Shown in pieces: positions 17,421 to 26,593 of a stretch of 47,488 nucleotides of DNA. Source of the stretch: Terriglobia bacterium (GTDB taxonomy: Bacteria > Acidobacteriota > Terriglobia > Bryobacterales > Bryobacteraceae); assembly GCA_021324185.1 (NCBI GenBank), contig JAJPJN010000067.1, positions 1 to 47,488 of the forward strand, in the 5' to 3' direction. The stretch's first letter is position 1. Each line of letters begins with the position of its first letter. A program made the translations under genes and the position numbers. Below the pieces are notes generated by a model. That model did not search any database. It saw nothing but the letters and a program-made list of their open reading frames with translations, and was not told where the DNA came from.

Positions 17421-18400
17421 CGCCTTTCACCTATTCCTGCCCGAAAACCATTGAAGAAGCAATCGTAGCGGCCGAATCCGGCCCGGATGTGCGATTCATC
17501 GGCGGCGGCACCAATCTGATCGATCTGATGAAAATGGGCGTCGAGCACCCGCGCCGAATCATCGATCTCAATAAGCTGCCGCTCAAAATGATTGAGGAGC
17601 ATAACGGCGGCCTGCGCATCGGAGCGCTGGTTTCAAACACCGATGCAGCCAATCATCCGTTGGTCCGTTCCCGCTACCCGGTCCTGAGTCAAGCCATATT
17701 GGCCGGCGCCACGCAGCAGTTACGAAACAAGGCCACCATGGGCGGCAATCTGCTCCAGCGCACGCGCTGCTATTACTTCTACGACCCGAGTTTCGAAGAA
17801 TGCAATAAGCGCCGGCCCGGCAGCGGCTGCGCGGCCATCAAAGGCTACAACCGTATTCACGCCATCCTGGGCGCAAGCGATCAATGCATCGCCGTCCAGC
17901 CCAGCGATATGTGCGTTGCCCTCCTGGCGCTCGATGCGGTCGTGCAGGTTGACGGTCCTCCGCGCTCCATCCCCATGCGCGATTTTCACCGCCTGCCCGG
18001 TAGCACTCCTCAAATCGATACCAATCTGCAGCCCGGCCAACTGATCACCGCAATCGATCTGCCGCCCATTCCGTACGGGCGGCGGTCGGTTTACATCAAA
18101 GTGCGGGATCGCAATTCTTTCGCATTCGCCCTCGTCTCGGTTGCCACTGTGTTGGATACGCGTCCCGATGGCGTCATCCGCAAAGCGCATATCGCCTTGG
18201 GCGGCGTCGCCATGAAGCCCTGGCGCGCCACCAAAGCCGAGCAGCTATTGGCCGGCAAAAAGCCGGATGAAAACACGCTGCGTGCTGCGGCCGGAGCAGA
18301 ATTGCAGCCGGCCAAAGGCTATCGTGACAATGCATTCAAAATCGAGCTGGCCAAGCGCTGCATTATACGCAGCGTGCAATCTGCACTGCGCGCCGGTTAA
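17417..18400 (+). CDS. FAD-binding subunit of a molybdenum hydroxylase (PaoB/YagS-like)
   Basis: A 327-residue medium subunit with the FAD-binding fold (FIGGGTNLIDLMKMG, ATMGGNLLQRTRC). The segment with Cys residues in LQRTRCYYFYDPSFEECN, RRPGSGCAA and ASDQCIAV matches the additional [4Fe-4S]-binding insertion of E. coli PaoB and 4-hydroxybenzoyl-CoA reductase. ATG 17417 is preceded by GGAGGG (17402-17407) and overlaps the stop of the small subunit by 4 nt. The next gene starts 17 nt downstream, so the three subunits form an operon. Confidence 0.92.
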   Translation: MTPFTYSCPKTIEEAIVAAESGPDVRFIGGGTNLIDLMKMGVEHPRRIIDLNKLPLKMIEEHNGGLRIGALVSNTDAANHPLVRSRYPVLSQAILAGATQQLRNKATMGGNLLQRTRCYYFYDPSFEECNKRRPGSGCAAIKGYNRIHAILGASDQCIAVQPSDMCVALLALDAVVQVDGPPRSIPMRDFHRLPGSTPQIDTNLQPGQLITAIDLPPIPYGRRSVYIKVRDRNSFAFALVSVATVLDTRPDGVIRKAHIALGGVAMKPWRATKAEQLLAGKKPDENTLRAAAGAELQPAKGYRDNAFKIELAKRCIIRSVQSALRAG

Positions 18401-18417
18401 GCACAAGGAGTCTGAGC

Positions 18418-20648
18418 ATGGAAAACATAATTGGCGAACCGCTGGATCGCATCGATGGACGGCTCAAGGTGACTGGCCGCGCGGTCTATGCCTATGAACA
18501 CAAAATTCCGAATGCTGCAACCGCCGTGCTGGTGACCAGCACCATCGCCAAAGGGCGTATCGCCTCGATTGACAGTAAAGCCGCCGGACGCGTGCCGGGC
18601 GTCTTGCTTGTCCTCACCTGGGAAAACGCGATCAAACTCAATAACCCTCTGAACACCGCCGCCCCCGGTCACGAGCGTTCACCCGCCCGCGCCATTACCG
18701 CTCTGCAGGACAACCTGGTGCGCTACGCCAATGAACCTATCGTCGTAGTCGTCGCAGAATCTTTTGAAAGCGCCGAACAGGCTGCATCGCTCGTCGAAGT
18801 GCGCTACACGCCTGAGCCGCACCACGTCAATTTGGAAAGCAGATTATCCGAGGCCTACACGCCGAAGAAAGCCGGTGGCGGCGGAGATCCCGCGGTCAGT
18901 AAGCGCGGCGATATGAACGCCGGAATGAGCCAGGCCGATCTGCGTCTCGAGCAGACCTATTCGACGCCGTTTGAAGTCCACAATCCGATGGAACCGCATG
19001 CCACCATCGCTGTGTGGGATGCGCCCGATCGACTGACCCTTTACGATGCCACCCAGGGAATTTTCTCCGATCGCGGCCGGGTCGCCTCGCTCTTCGGCCT
19101 CAAGCCGGAAAACGTCCGCGTCATCTCGCCCTACCTGGGCGGAGGTTTCGGAAGTAAAGGGCCGGTGTGGTCTCATGTGGCGCTGGCCGCCATGGCTGCC
19201 AAAAAACTGAACCGGCCGGTCAAACTGGCCGTCAAGCGCCCGCAAATGTTCGGCATGCTCGGGCTGCGCTCCCAGACCAGGCAGACGCTGCGTATCGCAG
19301 CCAGGCGCGACGGCACCATAACAGCGCTCGGCAACGATACCTGGTCCCACACCTCCAGCTTTGATGAATTCGTCGAAGCTTCGAGTCTTTGCGCGCGTAT
19401 GCTCTACCAATCGCCGAACAACAGCACCGCGCAGAGGCTTGTCGTCTCCGATATTGGCACGCCTTCTTATATGCGCGCGCCGGGAGAAGCCCCGGGCACT
19501 TATGCACTCGAAGCCGCAATGGATGAGATGGCGTATGCGCTAAAAATGGATCCGCTCGAGTTCCGGCTGAAAAATTATGCCGAAACCGATCCGGAAGAGA
19601 ACAAGCCGTGGTCCAGCAAATCCCTGAGTGACTGCTACCGCATGGGCGCCGAACGTTTCGGCTGGCGCCGGCGGCCGTTGGAGCCGCGTTCCATGCGCGA
19701 CGGCAACACTTTAATCGGCTGGGGCATGGCGACATCGGTATATCCCACGCGCAGAAGCGTCTCGAACGCCAGCGCGCGTCTCAATGCCGATGGAACCTTT
19801 TCTGTAGATGCCGGTACGCAAGACCTGGGAACCGGCACCTACACAATCATGACGCAGGTTGCCGCCCAGAGCTTCGGAGTTGAGCCCCAACAGGTAAAGT
19901 TTCGCCTCGGCGATACGGAGTTTCCGCAAACACCCGTCTCCGGCGGATCGCAGACTGCTGCCAGCACCGGCTCCGCTGTCCATCTGGCCGCCCAGGCGCT
20001 GCGCGAGAAATTGATTCAAATGGCGGTGAGCGATCCGGCCTCGCCGCTTTCCGGAGTCAGTGCGCAGGATGTCGTGCTCGAAGCCGGCCGCCTTTATGCC
20101 AGAGGCAATCCGTCCAAAAGCGAAACGTTCCAGCAACTGCTGGCACGGCAGCGGCTGCCATACCTCGAGGCCAAAGCCGATGCCAGGCCCGGCGAAGAAA
20201 AGAACCAATACTCCATGTATGCCTTCGGCGCTCAATTCGCTGAGGTGCGCGTGGATGCAGATTTCGGGCAGATCAGAGTCTCGCGCATGACCGGCTGCTT
20301 CGGCGCAGGAAAGATTCTGAACGCGAAAACAGCCCGCAGCCAGTTCATGGGCGGGATGATCTGGGGTATCGGCATGGCCCTTTATGAACATGCCGCCATG
20401 GATGCACGGCTCGGGCGCTTCGTGAACAATAATCTGGCGGAATATCAGTCCCGGCAAATCTCGACATCGGGCACATCGAAGCAATCTGGGTGGATGAAAA
20501 AGATGACCACGTCAACCCGATCGGCGCCAAGGGCATCGGCGAAATTGGTATCACCGGTGCAGCCGCAGCCGTCGCGAACGCCGTCTTTCACGCCACCGGC
20601 AAACGCGTCCGCGACCTTCCCATTACTCTCGACAAGCTGCTTGCATAA
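18418..20648 (+). pseudogene. Molybdopterin-binding catalytic subunit (PaoC/YagR-like) with one-base deletion near the 3' end
   Basis: The large subunit of an aldehyde/xanthine-type hydroxylase. The continuous frame matches the family up to NNNLAEY (ending at 20445) and then degenerates into Ser/Thr/Pro-rich residues, running on to 20826. Shifting frame after CA 20446-20447 restores a perfect family C-terminus: VPANLDIGHIEAIWVDEKDD, then VNPIGAKGIGEIGITG, ending LDKLLA at TAA 20646-20648. So one base is missing from an expected His codon. The restored protein would be 743 residues, close to E. coli PaoC (732). The lost part includes the GIGEIG motif with the catalytic Glu, so if the deletion is real the enzyme is inactive. 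A sequencing or assembly error is the other explanation. A good hairpin terminator follows position 20648. Confidence 0.85.
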
Positions 20649-20652
20649 GGTC

Positions 20653-20691
20653 CCGGAACCCGGCATCCTGCTTCCGGCTCCCCGCCTTTTT
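20653..20691 (+). terminator. Rho-independent-like terminator of the hydroxylase operon
   Basis: CCGGAA (20653-20658) and TTCCGG (20672-20677) form a 6-bp perfect stem around a 13-nt loop that can pair further (CCCGGC). A T5 run follows at 20687-20691. It begins 4 nt after the stop codon of the frame-restored catalytic subunit. That supports 20648 as the original gene end. Confidence 0.5.
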
Positions 20692-20711
20692 GCGCTATCA
20701 TCAGCAACTGA

Positions 20712-21545
20712 ATGGCTCAAGTTGACCTTCGCCCGCTATCCCTCGGCGAGATTCTCGACCGCACGTTTACGCTCTTCCGCCGCTACTTCGTGCTTTGGAT
20801 CGGAATCACGGCCATTCCGCAGTTGATTGCACTCGCGTTTCAGCTTTCGCGCACTTTTGTAATTGGTTCAGCCGGTTGGGCCGGAACCAGCATCCAGATC
20901 ATATTGCTGTCCATCGTCGCAATTCTGATTGCTTACATCGCCTCGCTGTTTGCCCAAGCCGCCACCTTCCTGGCCGTCACAGACCTGTACCTCAGCCGTC
21001 CGGCATCCGTAGCCAACTGCCTTCGGCGCGCTCTGAGCGAAATCGGCACGGTCTTCGGTGTCGGCTTTCTCACCGGTCTCGCGATTTTAGCAGGCCTGAT
21101 TGCCCTCATCGTTCCAGGTATCTACATCGGGTGCCGCCTCATCGTCGGCGTTCCCGCGGCCATTGTCGAACAGCGCAGTCCTTCCGATGCTGTGGGCAGA
21201 AGCTGGCGCCTCACCAGCGGCAATGCCGGCCGCGCCTTCGTTATGGTTCTGCTTTATTTGGTCCTGGCAGTCGCCGCCACCACCATCGTGCAGGCGCCGT
21301 TCCTTATCGCTGTCGCTTTCTATCGAAATAACTACTCGATGCTCCAGGTCTGGACCGCCTGCATGCAGGTGGCTAGCACCCTGGTAAATATTGTGGTGAG
21401 TCCCATCATCCTCATCGCCACGTCCATCTTCTACTTCGATCTGCGCGTCCGCAAGGAAGCCTTCGATCTCCAGTTCATGATGGATCCGGCAAGCGAGCGC
21501 ATAACGCCCCCGAGTGCAGGCACGGTGCCCTCGATCTTATCCTAG
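20712..21545 (+). CDS. Integral membrane protein (GDPD membrane-domain / YciC-like)
   Basis: A 277-residue protein with about six hydrophobic helices. The N-terminal signature MAQVDLRPLSLGEILDRTF is typical of proteins with a glycerophosphoryl-diester-phosphodiesterase-like membrane domain or DUF975/YciC-like folds. The helix-rich core (residues ~25-245) includes the motif GLIALIVPGIYIGCRLIVG and a following VPAAIVEQRSPSDAVGRSW, both characteristic of this fold. No catalytic domain is attached and its function is unknown. It is the first gene of a cassette with DUF4129, DUF4350, MoxR and DUF58. A TATCAT box lies 10 nt upstream of the ATG. The frameshifted read-through of the upstream gene overlaps it. 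Confidence 0.8.
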   Translation: MAQVDLRPLSLGEILDRTFTLFRRYFVLWIGITAIPQLIALAFQLSRTFVIGSAGWAGTSIQIILLSIVAILIAYIASLFAQAATFLAVTDLYLSRPASVANCLRRALSEIGTVFGVGFLTGLAILAGLIALIVPGIYIGCRLIVGVPAAIVEQRSPSDAVGRSWRLTSGNAGRAFVMVLLYLVLAVAATTIVQAPFLIAVAFYRNNYSMLQVWTACMQVASTLVNIVVSPIILIATSIFYFDLRVRKEAFDLQFMMDPASERITPPSAGTVPSILS

Positions 21546-21556
21546 GCTGCACTCGC

Positions 21557-22273
21557 TTGAAAGCAATCTGTTGCTTTCTCCTGCTCCTCTGCTTTATCTC
21601 CGGCGCGCTCGCTGCACCGGACAGAACTGCCTCGCTCGCCCAGGAAATCGCCGCGCCCAAGCCTCTCGGTGTTTCCATGCAGGCAGTCCGTGCTGATCTG
21701 AAACAGATCCTTTCTGCTCCCGAGTTCTCTGAGACCGTTCATGGCCCCACCCCATGGGAGCGCTGGAGGCGGCAATTCATCGAGTGGCTGGCCAGGCGTC
21801 TCGAAGGGCTGTTCAAAGCCATCGCGCAGCACCCCGGCACGGTCCAGATTGTCTTCTGGCTGGCGGCCGTTGCTGCGCTCGGGCTCACCGGGTTTCTCAT
21901 CTTTCAACTGTTTCGGCGAGAAGAACGAATTCTCTGGAATACTGCCGCTGCTGTGCCGCTTCCAAGTGGCGGTGCGCGCGAATGGATTCGCGCTGCGCAA
22001 TCGGCGCAGGCGAAAGGTGATCTGAATCAGGCGATTCAGTGCCTCTATTGGGCTTCAGTCGCGCAGTTGCAGGAATCTGGCGCGCTGCCCAAAACTCCCG
22101 CACACACGCCGCGTGAACTGCTGCGGGCCGCTCGCGCTGGCTCGCTAGCTTCGCCTCTTCAGCGCCTCACTGCCGCCTTGGAACGATTCTGGTATGCCCG
22201 CATCACAGCCGCGCCGGAAGACTTCGCCCGCTGCTTGGAAGATGCCGCTGCGCTGGGGTGCAAGCTGGCATGA
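21557..22273 (+). CDS. DUF4129 domain membrane protein
   Basis: A 238-residue protein starting at TTG 21557. It has a signal peptide (ending near GALAA, residue 20), an exported segment, one membrane helix (about residues 97-119) and a C-terminal DUF4129-type helical domain. The domain is visible in the run RAAQSAQAKGDLNQAIQCLY and in TPRELLRAARAG, with aromatic ERFWYAR near the end. DUF4129 proteins are found next to MoxR/DUF58 genes and are thought to help assemble envelope-associated complexes, but the biochemical role is unknown. The stop overlaps the next start by 4 nt (ATGA). Confidence 0.8.
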   Translation: MKAICCFLLLLCFISGALAAPDRTASLAQEIAAPKPLGVSMQAVRADLKQILSAPEFSETVHGPTPWERWRRQFIEWLARRLEGLFKAIAQHPGTVQIVFWLAAVAALGLTGFLIFQLFRREERILWNTAAAVPLPSGGAREWIRAAQSAQAKGDLNQAIQCLYWASVAQLQESGALPKTPAHTPRELLRAARAGSLASPLQRLTAALERFWYARITAAPEDFARCLEDAAALGCKLA

Positions 22274-23292
22274 GCAGGGCCGACCGGATCGTCCTATCTG
22301 CGGCCGCCGGCCTTTTCCTTGTGCTCGCGGTCGCTGTATTCTTAACCTCGTCTGTATCGGAAGAGCAAACCTCGCCCATCCCGTCGAGCTATGCCGGCAA
22401 TCCAGGCGGTGCGCGCGCCGCCTATCTGCTACTCCAACGTTTAGGAGTGCGCATTGAGCGTCTGGAAGAACCGCCGCTGCGTCTCGACGGCCAGAACGCC
22501 ACACTCATCCTCGCCGAGCCGCTACTTGCGCCTTCTCACCTCGAGCGTGCAGGCTTGCGCCGCTTCGTCGAAAACGGCGGGCGCGTGCTGTTTTGCGGAT
22601 CCAACAGGCGCGCCTTCTTCCCCTGGGTCAAGCTCGACAAATTGCCGTCGCAATCCGCCGACATCGCCGTCATCGGCCGTGGCGAGCTGGTCTGGTGGCC
22701 TGACGCCAAGCCGCTCACCAATGCGGCGCTGCAGCAGGATCGAAACCTCGCCTTGTTTCTGAATAGCGCCGGTTTTGAAAGCCGCAAAACCGTTTACTGG
22801 GACGAATATTTTCACGGTGAGCGCAGATCGCTCTGGGACTACGTCGGCCGCGTAGCTGCGGTGCGCTGGGCCTTGCTGCCCCTGTGCGTCCTGTTGATCG
22901 CTGCCTTGCTCACCTTCAGCCGCAGATCGGGTCCGTTGGTTGTGCCCGCCCGCGTCTCGCGATTATCCCCGCTCGAGTTCGTCGACAGTTTGGGCGCCCT
23001 CTATCGAAAAGCAAAAGCCTCATCGCTTGCTGTAGAAGTAACCGCGCACGAGTTGCGGCTGCAACTCTTGAGGCGCCTCGCCCTGCCATCGAAGACGCCG
23101 GATCCGGATCTTGCGCGCGCCGCCGCCACACGCCTGCGATTAGATGAGCGAGAATTGCTAAAAACTCTGGAGCAGGCGCGAGCGGCCGCGCAAACCCGGT
23201 CTCTATCGCCCTCCCAAGCTGTCGCTATTGTGCAAAGCTCCCAGCGCTTTACCGCCTTGCTCGCTCGAGCGGCTTCAGAACGAAACGATTGA
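22270..23292 (+). CDS. DUF4350 domain membrane protein
   Basis: A 340-residue protein anchored by an N-terminal helix (residues ~5-25) and a second helix near residues 195-215 (WALLPLCVLLIAALLTFSRRSGP). The part in between is the DUF4350 domain (GARAAYLLLQRLGVRIERLEEPP, LRRFVENGGRVLFCG), which resembles a ThuA/GATase-like fold used as a ligand-binding module. The C-terminal ~100 residues are cytoplasmic and helical. ATG 22270 overlaps the DUF4129 stop, and the MoxR gene starts at the next base after this stop (23293). Function is inferred only from the cassette. Confidence 0.82.
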   Translation: MSRADRIVLSAAAGLFLVLAVAVFLTSSVSEEQTSPIPSSYAGNPGGARAAYLLLQRLGVRIERLEEPPLRLDGQNATLILAEPLLAPSHLERAGLRRFVENGGRVLFCGSNRRAFFPWVKLDKLPSQSADIAVIGRGELVWWPDAKPLTNAALQQDRNLALFLNSAGFESRKTVYWDEYFHGERRSLWDYVGRVAAVRWALLPLCVLLIAALLTFSRRSGPLVVPARVSRLSPLEFVDSLGALYRKAKASSLAVEVTAHELRLQLLRRLALPSKTPDPDLARAAATRLRLDERELLKTLEQARAAAQTRSLSPSQAVAIVQSSQRFTALLARAASERND

Positions 23293-24249
23293 ATGGAACA
23301 TCTCACCACCCTCGCCGCGCACGTCCGGCGCGAACTCTCAAAAATCATCGTCGGCCAGACCGAAGCCGTCGATCAATTGCTGCTGGTGCTCGCCTGCGGC
23401 GGCCATGCGCTCATCGAAGGCGTGCCCGGCGTCGGTAAGACGCTCGCCGCCAAATCACTCGCGCGCGTTTGCGGGCTCGATTTTCATCGCGTCCAATGTA
23501 CCCCTGACCTCATGCCCGCCGACGTGACCGGCACCAATGTCTTTCGCATCGCCGACAGTACGTTTCAACTCCATCGCGGCCCGGTCTTCACTGATCTTCT
23601 TCTCGTCGACGAGATCAATCGCACGCCGCCGCGCACCCAGTCTGCCTTGCTCGAAGCAATGGAAGAGCGCCAGGTCACCATCGATGGCGTTCGTTATCCG
23701 CTTTCTGCCAACTTCACCGTGCTCGCCACTCAAAACCCCATCGAATTCGAAGGCACCTATCCGCTGCCCGAAGCACAGCTCGATCGATTTCTCTTCAAAA
23801 TCCGCATGGATTACCCGGCCCTTGAAGAAGAAGCAACCATTCTGGCCCGCTACGAAACCGGTTTCGATGCGCGCCGCTGGCTGGATGTGCCCCTTGATCC
23901 CATCGATGGCGGTGTCCTTGCCGCCGCCCGCGCTGAGATCGAACAGGTGCGTATTGAGCCCGGCCTGTTCCCCTACATCGTCGCCATTGTTCGCCGCACG
24001 CGGGACTGGCCGGCCGTCGCCCTGGGAGCAAGCCCGCGTGCCGCTGTCGGCCTGTTGTACGTCGCCCGCGCGCTGGCCGCCATGGATGCCCGCGATTATC
24101 TTTTGCCCGATGACGTCAAGTCCGCCGCGCTTCCCGTTCTCCGTCACCGCCTCGTGCTGAAGCCGGAAGCAGAAATGGAAGGCCTGCAGCCCGATCACGT
24201 CATCTCGCAAATTGTCAACAGCGTCGATATCCCCAAGCGCACGGCATGA
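23293..24249 (+). CDS. MoxR family AAA+ ATPase
   Basis: A 318-residue AAA+ ATPase of the MoxR family, believed to act as a chaperone that matures or activates partner proteins, often with von Willebrand A-like domains. It has Walker A GVPGVGKT (residues 43-50), Walker B LLVDEINR (103-110) followed by TPPRTQSALLEAMEERQVT, sensor 1 in FTVLATQNPIEFEGTYPLPEAQLDRF and the C-terminal lid. Its stop overlaps the DUF58 start by 4 nt (ATGA). MoxR-DUF58 pairs are a conserved unit. Confidence 0.95.
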   Translation: MEHLTTLAAHVRRELSKIIVGQTEAVDQLLLVLACGGHALIEGVPGVGKTLAAKSLARVCGLDFHRVQCTPDLMPADVTGTNVFRIADSTFQLHRGPVFTDLLLVDEINRTPPRTQSALLEAMEERQVTIDGVRYPLSANFTVLATQNPIEFEGTYPLPEAQLDRFLFKIRMDYPALEEEATILARYETGFDARRWLDVPLDPIDGGVLAAARAEIEQVRIEPGLFPYIVAIVRRTRDWPAVALGASPRAAVGLLYVARALAAMDARDYLLPDDVKSAALPVLRHRLVLKPEAEMEGLQPDHVISQIVNSVDIPKRTA

Positions 24250-25637
24250 CTGCGGGACTTACTCCGGAGCGTGTCGACGTCGCCTCCGCGCCTAACGGCC
24301 GCTTCGCCTACGCCTTCGCTCCACGGTTCTTTCTGGCCGCCGCGCTGGCATTCGTCTGGATTGTCCCGCTCTTCTGGTCCGTCCGCTGGGCGGCTGTGTT
24401 GATCGGCTGGATCATCCTGGTATTCGCCGCGTGGCTCTGGGACGCGCGCCGCCTGCCTGCGCCAAATCGCCTCACCATTTCGCGCGCCTTCAGCGGCCCG
24501 CTCCTGCTGGCGGAAAGCTGCCAGGTCACGATTGAGGTCGTCTCTCCTTCACGGCTTCCCCTGCGCCTGTTTATCGTGGATGAGCTCGCTCCGCAGCTCT
24601 GCGCGGAAGTTCCGCAATTCGAACTGATTCTCCCGCCGCAGAGCACAGTGCGGCATAGCTTCACAATTCTTCCCCGCAAGCGCGGTGACGCCCATCTCGG
24701 CTCCATTTTCTTCCGCTACCGAAGCGGCTTTGGATTTGCCGAGCGCTGGGCCGTGGCCCGCCTTCGCCAGAAAATCTGTGTTCTTCCCGATATCGCCGAA
24801 GCCAACCGCCAGGCGCTGTTTCTCATTCGCAATCGCAAGGCGGATGTTGCCCAGCGGCGCCATCGTGATCCCGGCCTGGGCCGGGAGTTCGAATCGCTGC
24901 GCGAATATCGCGAAGGCGACGAACTGCGCGAGATCTGCTGGACCGCCACCGCGCGCCGCCATCATCCGGTCACGCGCACCTTTCAATCGGAACGTACGCA
25001 AACCGTTTGGGCAGTTCTCGATTGCGGCCGCCTCATGCGCGCGGAAATCGCGCACGCCGGAGGCGATCTGCGGCTAACCAAGCTCGATTATGCCGTGAAC
25101 GCGGCACTATCGATTGCGCGCATCTCCACCCAGCACGGGGATCGCTTCGCAGCGCTTGCCTACGGCCGCAGCATCCAGCAGGCGCTCGCCGCGGGCGCCG
25201 GTCCTCTCCATATGCGGCGCTGTGTCGACGCCCTCGCTCATGTCTCGGCCGAGCCCGCGGAAGGAAATCACACCTTGGCTGCCCGCGTGCTCCTGCAGAA
25301 GCAAACCCGCCGCGCGCTGGTCCTCTGGATCACCGATTTTGCCGAATCGCCCGCCACGCCCGACGTCGTCGAGTACGCCATCCAACTCGCGCGCCGCCAT
25401 CTCGTGCTCTTCGTAGCCATCAATCAACCGGATTTAGCTCGCGCCGCACATCACGTCCCCGAAGATGAGCAGCAGATGTATCGGGCGGCAGCCGCTCTCG
25501 GTCTCTTGCAGCGCCGCGAGGTCTTATTACGAACGTTGCGGCAATCGGGAGTGCTGGCGCTCGAAATGCCCGCCGCAAAACTCGCCACCAGTGTTGTCAA
25601 TGAGTACCTGTCGATTAAAGATCGCAACCTGCTTTAG
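24246..25637 (+). CDS. DUF58 domain protein (MoxR partner)
   Basis: A 463-residue protein with two N-terminal membrane helices (residues ~33-70) and the DUF58 domain centred on GREFESLREYREGDELREI, then ICWTATARRHHPVTRTFQSE. The following region VWAVLDCGRLM resembles the strand with a degenerate metal-binding motif of a von Willebrand A-like fold. It is the probable substrate or partner of the MoxR ATPase encoded just upstream with a 4-nt overlap. Its stop overlaps the stop of the convergent SpoIIM-like gene (25634-25637). Confidence 0.92.
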   Translation: MTAGLTPERVDVASAPNGRFAYAFAPRFFLAAALAFVWIVPLFWSVRWAAVLIGWIILVFAAWLWDARRLPAPNRLTISRAFSGPLLLAESCQVTIEVVSPSRLPLRLFIVDELAPQLCAEVPQFELILPPQSTVRHSFTILPRKRGDAHLGSIFFRYRSGFGFAERWAVARLRQKICVLPDIAEANRQALFLIRNRKADVAQRRHRDPGLGREFESLREYREGDELREICWTATARRHHPVTRTFQSERTQTVWAVLDCGRLMRAEIAHAGGDLRLTKLDYAVNAALSIARISTQHGDRFAALAYGRSIQQALAAGAGPLHMRRCVDALAHVSAEPAEGNHTLAARVLLQKQTRRALVLWITDFAESPATPDVVEYAIQLARRHLVLFVAINQPDLARAAHHVPEDEQQMYRAAAALGLLQRREVLLRTLRQSGVLALEMPAAKLATSVVNEYLSIKDRNLL

Positions 25638-26593
25638 CTGTCCTTCGTTGTCGCGATCGTCACGCGCGACGTGAGATACAAAATCAGCGCGGTAAGCAGC
25701 ACAGCGGCCAAAGCGAACTTCAGGCCCGGCGCCGCATGCGTTGGTGAAAAAAAACCTTCAATCGTGCCCGCAGCCAGCAGTATCGGAATCGTGCCCACAA
25801 GCAAGCGCACCGCGCGGCTGCCCGCCGCAACCAGCGCTTCACGCCTCGGTAGCAGGCCGGGAAACAGCAGCCCGCGCGCGAGTTCCAACCCCGCCGCGCC
25901 CGCAATCAGAATTGCCGGTATCTCCAGCACCCCGTGCGGCGCCACAAAACTCCACAGCGACAGCGCCATCCCTGCTTTCGCCGTCGCTGCCCCGATCACG
26001 CCCACCATCATGCCGTTGAATACCATCAGCCAGATCGTCCCAATCCCCGTTACGCCCAGCGCGAATGCCGAAAACGCCACGCTGATATTGTTCGTTGTGA
26101 TGAAGGAAGACGCCAGCGGCTTCACTGCAATCACGGGCTCGGTCCACATCTTCCGCTGGTCGATAATATCCATCATTTGCGGGCCCAGAAAGCGGTGAGC
26201 AAACGATGGGTCATGCGCCGCCGTCGCCCAGCCCGCCAGCGCGCCCGCGGCGAATAGGCCGGCCGTTAACAGGAACATTGGCAGGCACTCGCGAAACAGC
26301 CGCGGGTACTCGGTCACGAAAAATCGCAGGATGCGTTTGCCTTCCGCCTGCTGTGCGGCATATAAAAAGTTATGGCAGCGCCCCAGCAGATGATTCAGGT
26401 AAGCGGCCGTAGCTGCGCTTGTCCGGTCTTCATTTACGGTCGCCAGATCGGACGCCGTCTGCCGGTACAAAAACGCGAGTTCCTGAAGTTCCTGTCCCGA
26501 AAGCGTTCGCAACCGGCGCTCGGCCGCATCCAACAATTGCTCCAGCCGCTGCCAGTGTGCAGTACGTTTCGAGAGCCAGCGCCTTGAAATCAT
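25634..26593 (-). CDS. Stage II sporulation protein M-like membrane protein
   Basis: A 319-residue integral membrane protein of the SpoIIM family with about five or six C-terminal helices. The family signature FITTNNISVAFSAFALGVTG is followed by GTIWLMVFNGMMVGVIGA and a polar N-terminal helical part (residues 1-100). In Bacillus SpoIIM belongs to the septal peptidoglycan-degrading DMP complex, but in non-sporulating bacteria the family sits, as here, beside MoxR/DUF58/RDD genes with unknown envelope function. Its start codon overlaps that of the divergent RDD gene: CATG at 26591-26594 serves both. Confidence 0.88.
   Translation of the reverse strand: MISRRWLSKRTAHWQRLEQLLDAAERRLRTLSGQELQELAFLYRQTASDLATVNEDRTSAATAAYLNHLLGRCHNFLYAAQQAEGKRILRFFVTEYPRLFRECLPMFLLTAGLFAAGALAGWATAAHDPSFAHRFLGPQMMDIIDQRKMWTEPVIAVKPLASSFITTNNISVAFSAFALGVTGIGTIWLMVFNGMMVGVIGAATAKAGMALSLWSFVAPHGVLEIPAILIAGAAGLELARGLLFPGLLPRREALVAAGSRAVRLLVGTIPILLAAGTIEGFFSPTHAAPGLKFALAAVLLTALILYLTSRVTIATTKDS

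Noticed and set aside
20649-20826. Read-through tail of the molybdenum hydroxylase large subunit into the next gene
   Set aside because: The tail is out of frame with the family after the deletion at 20447 and runs over a terminator and the next start; it is not a real extension.
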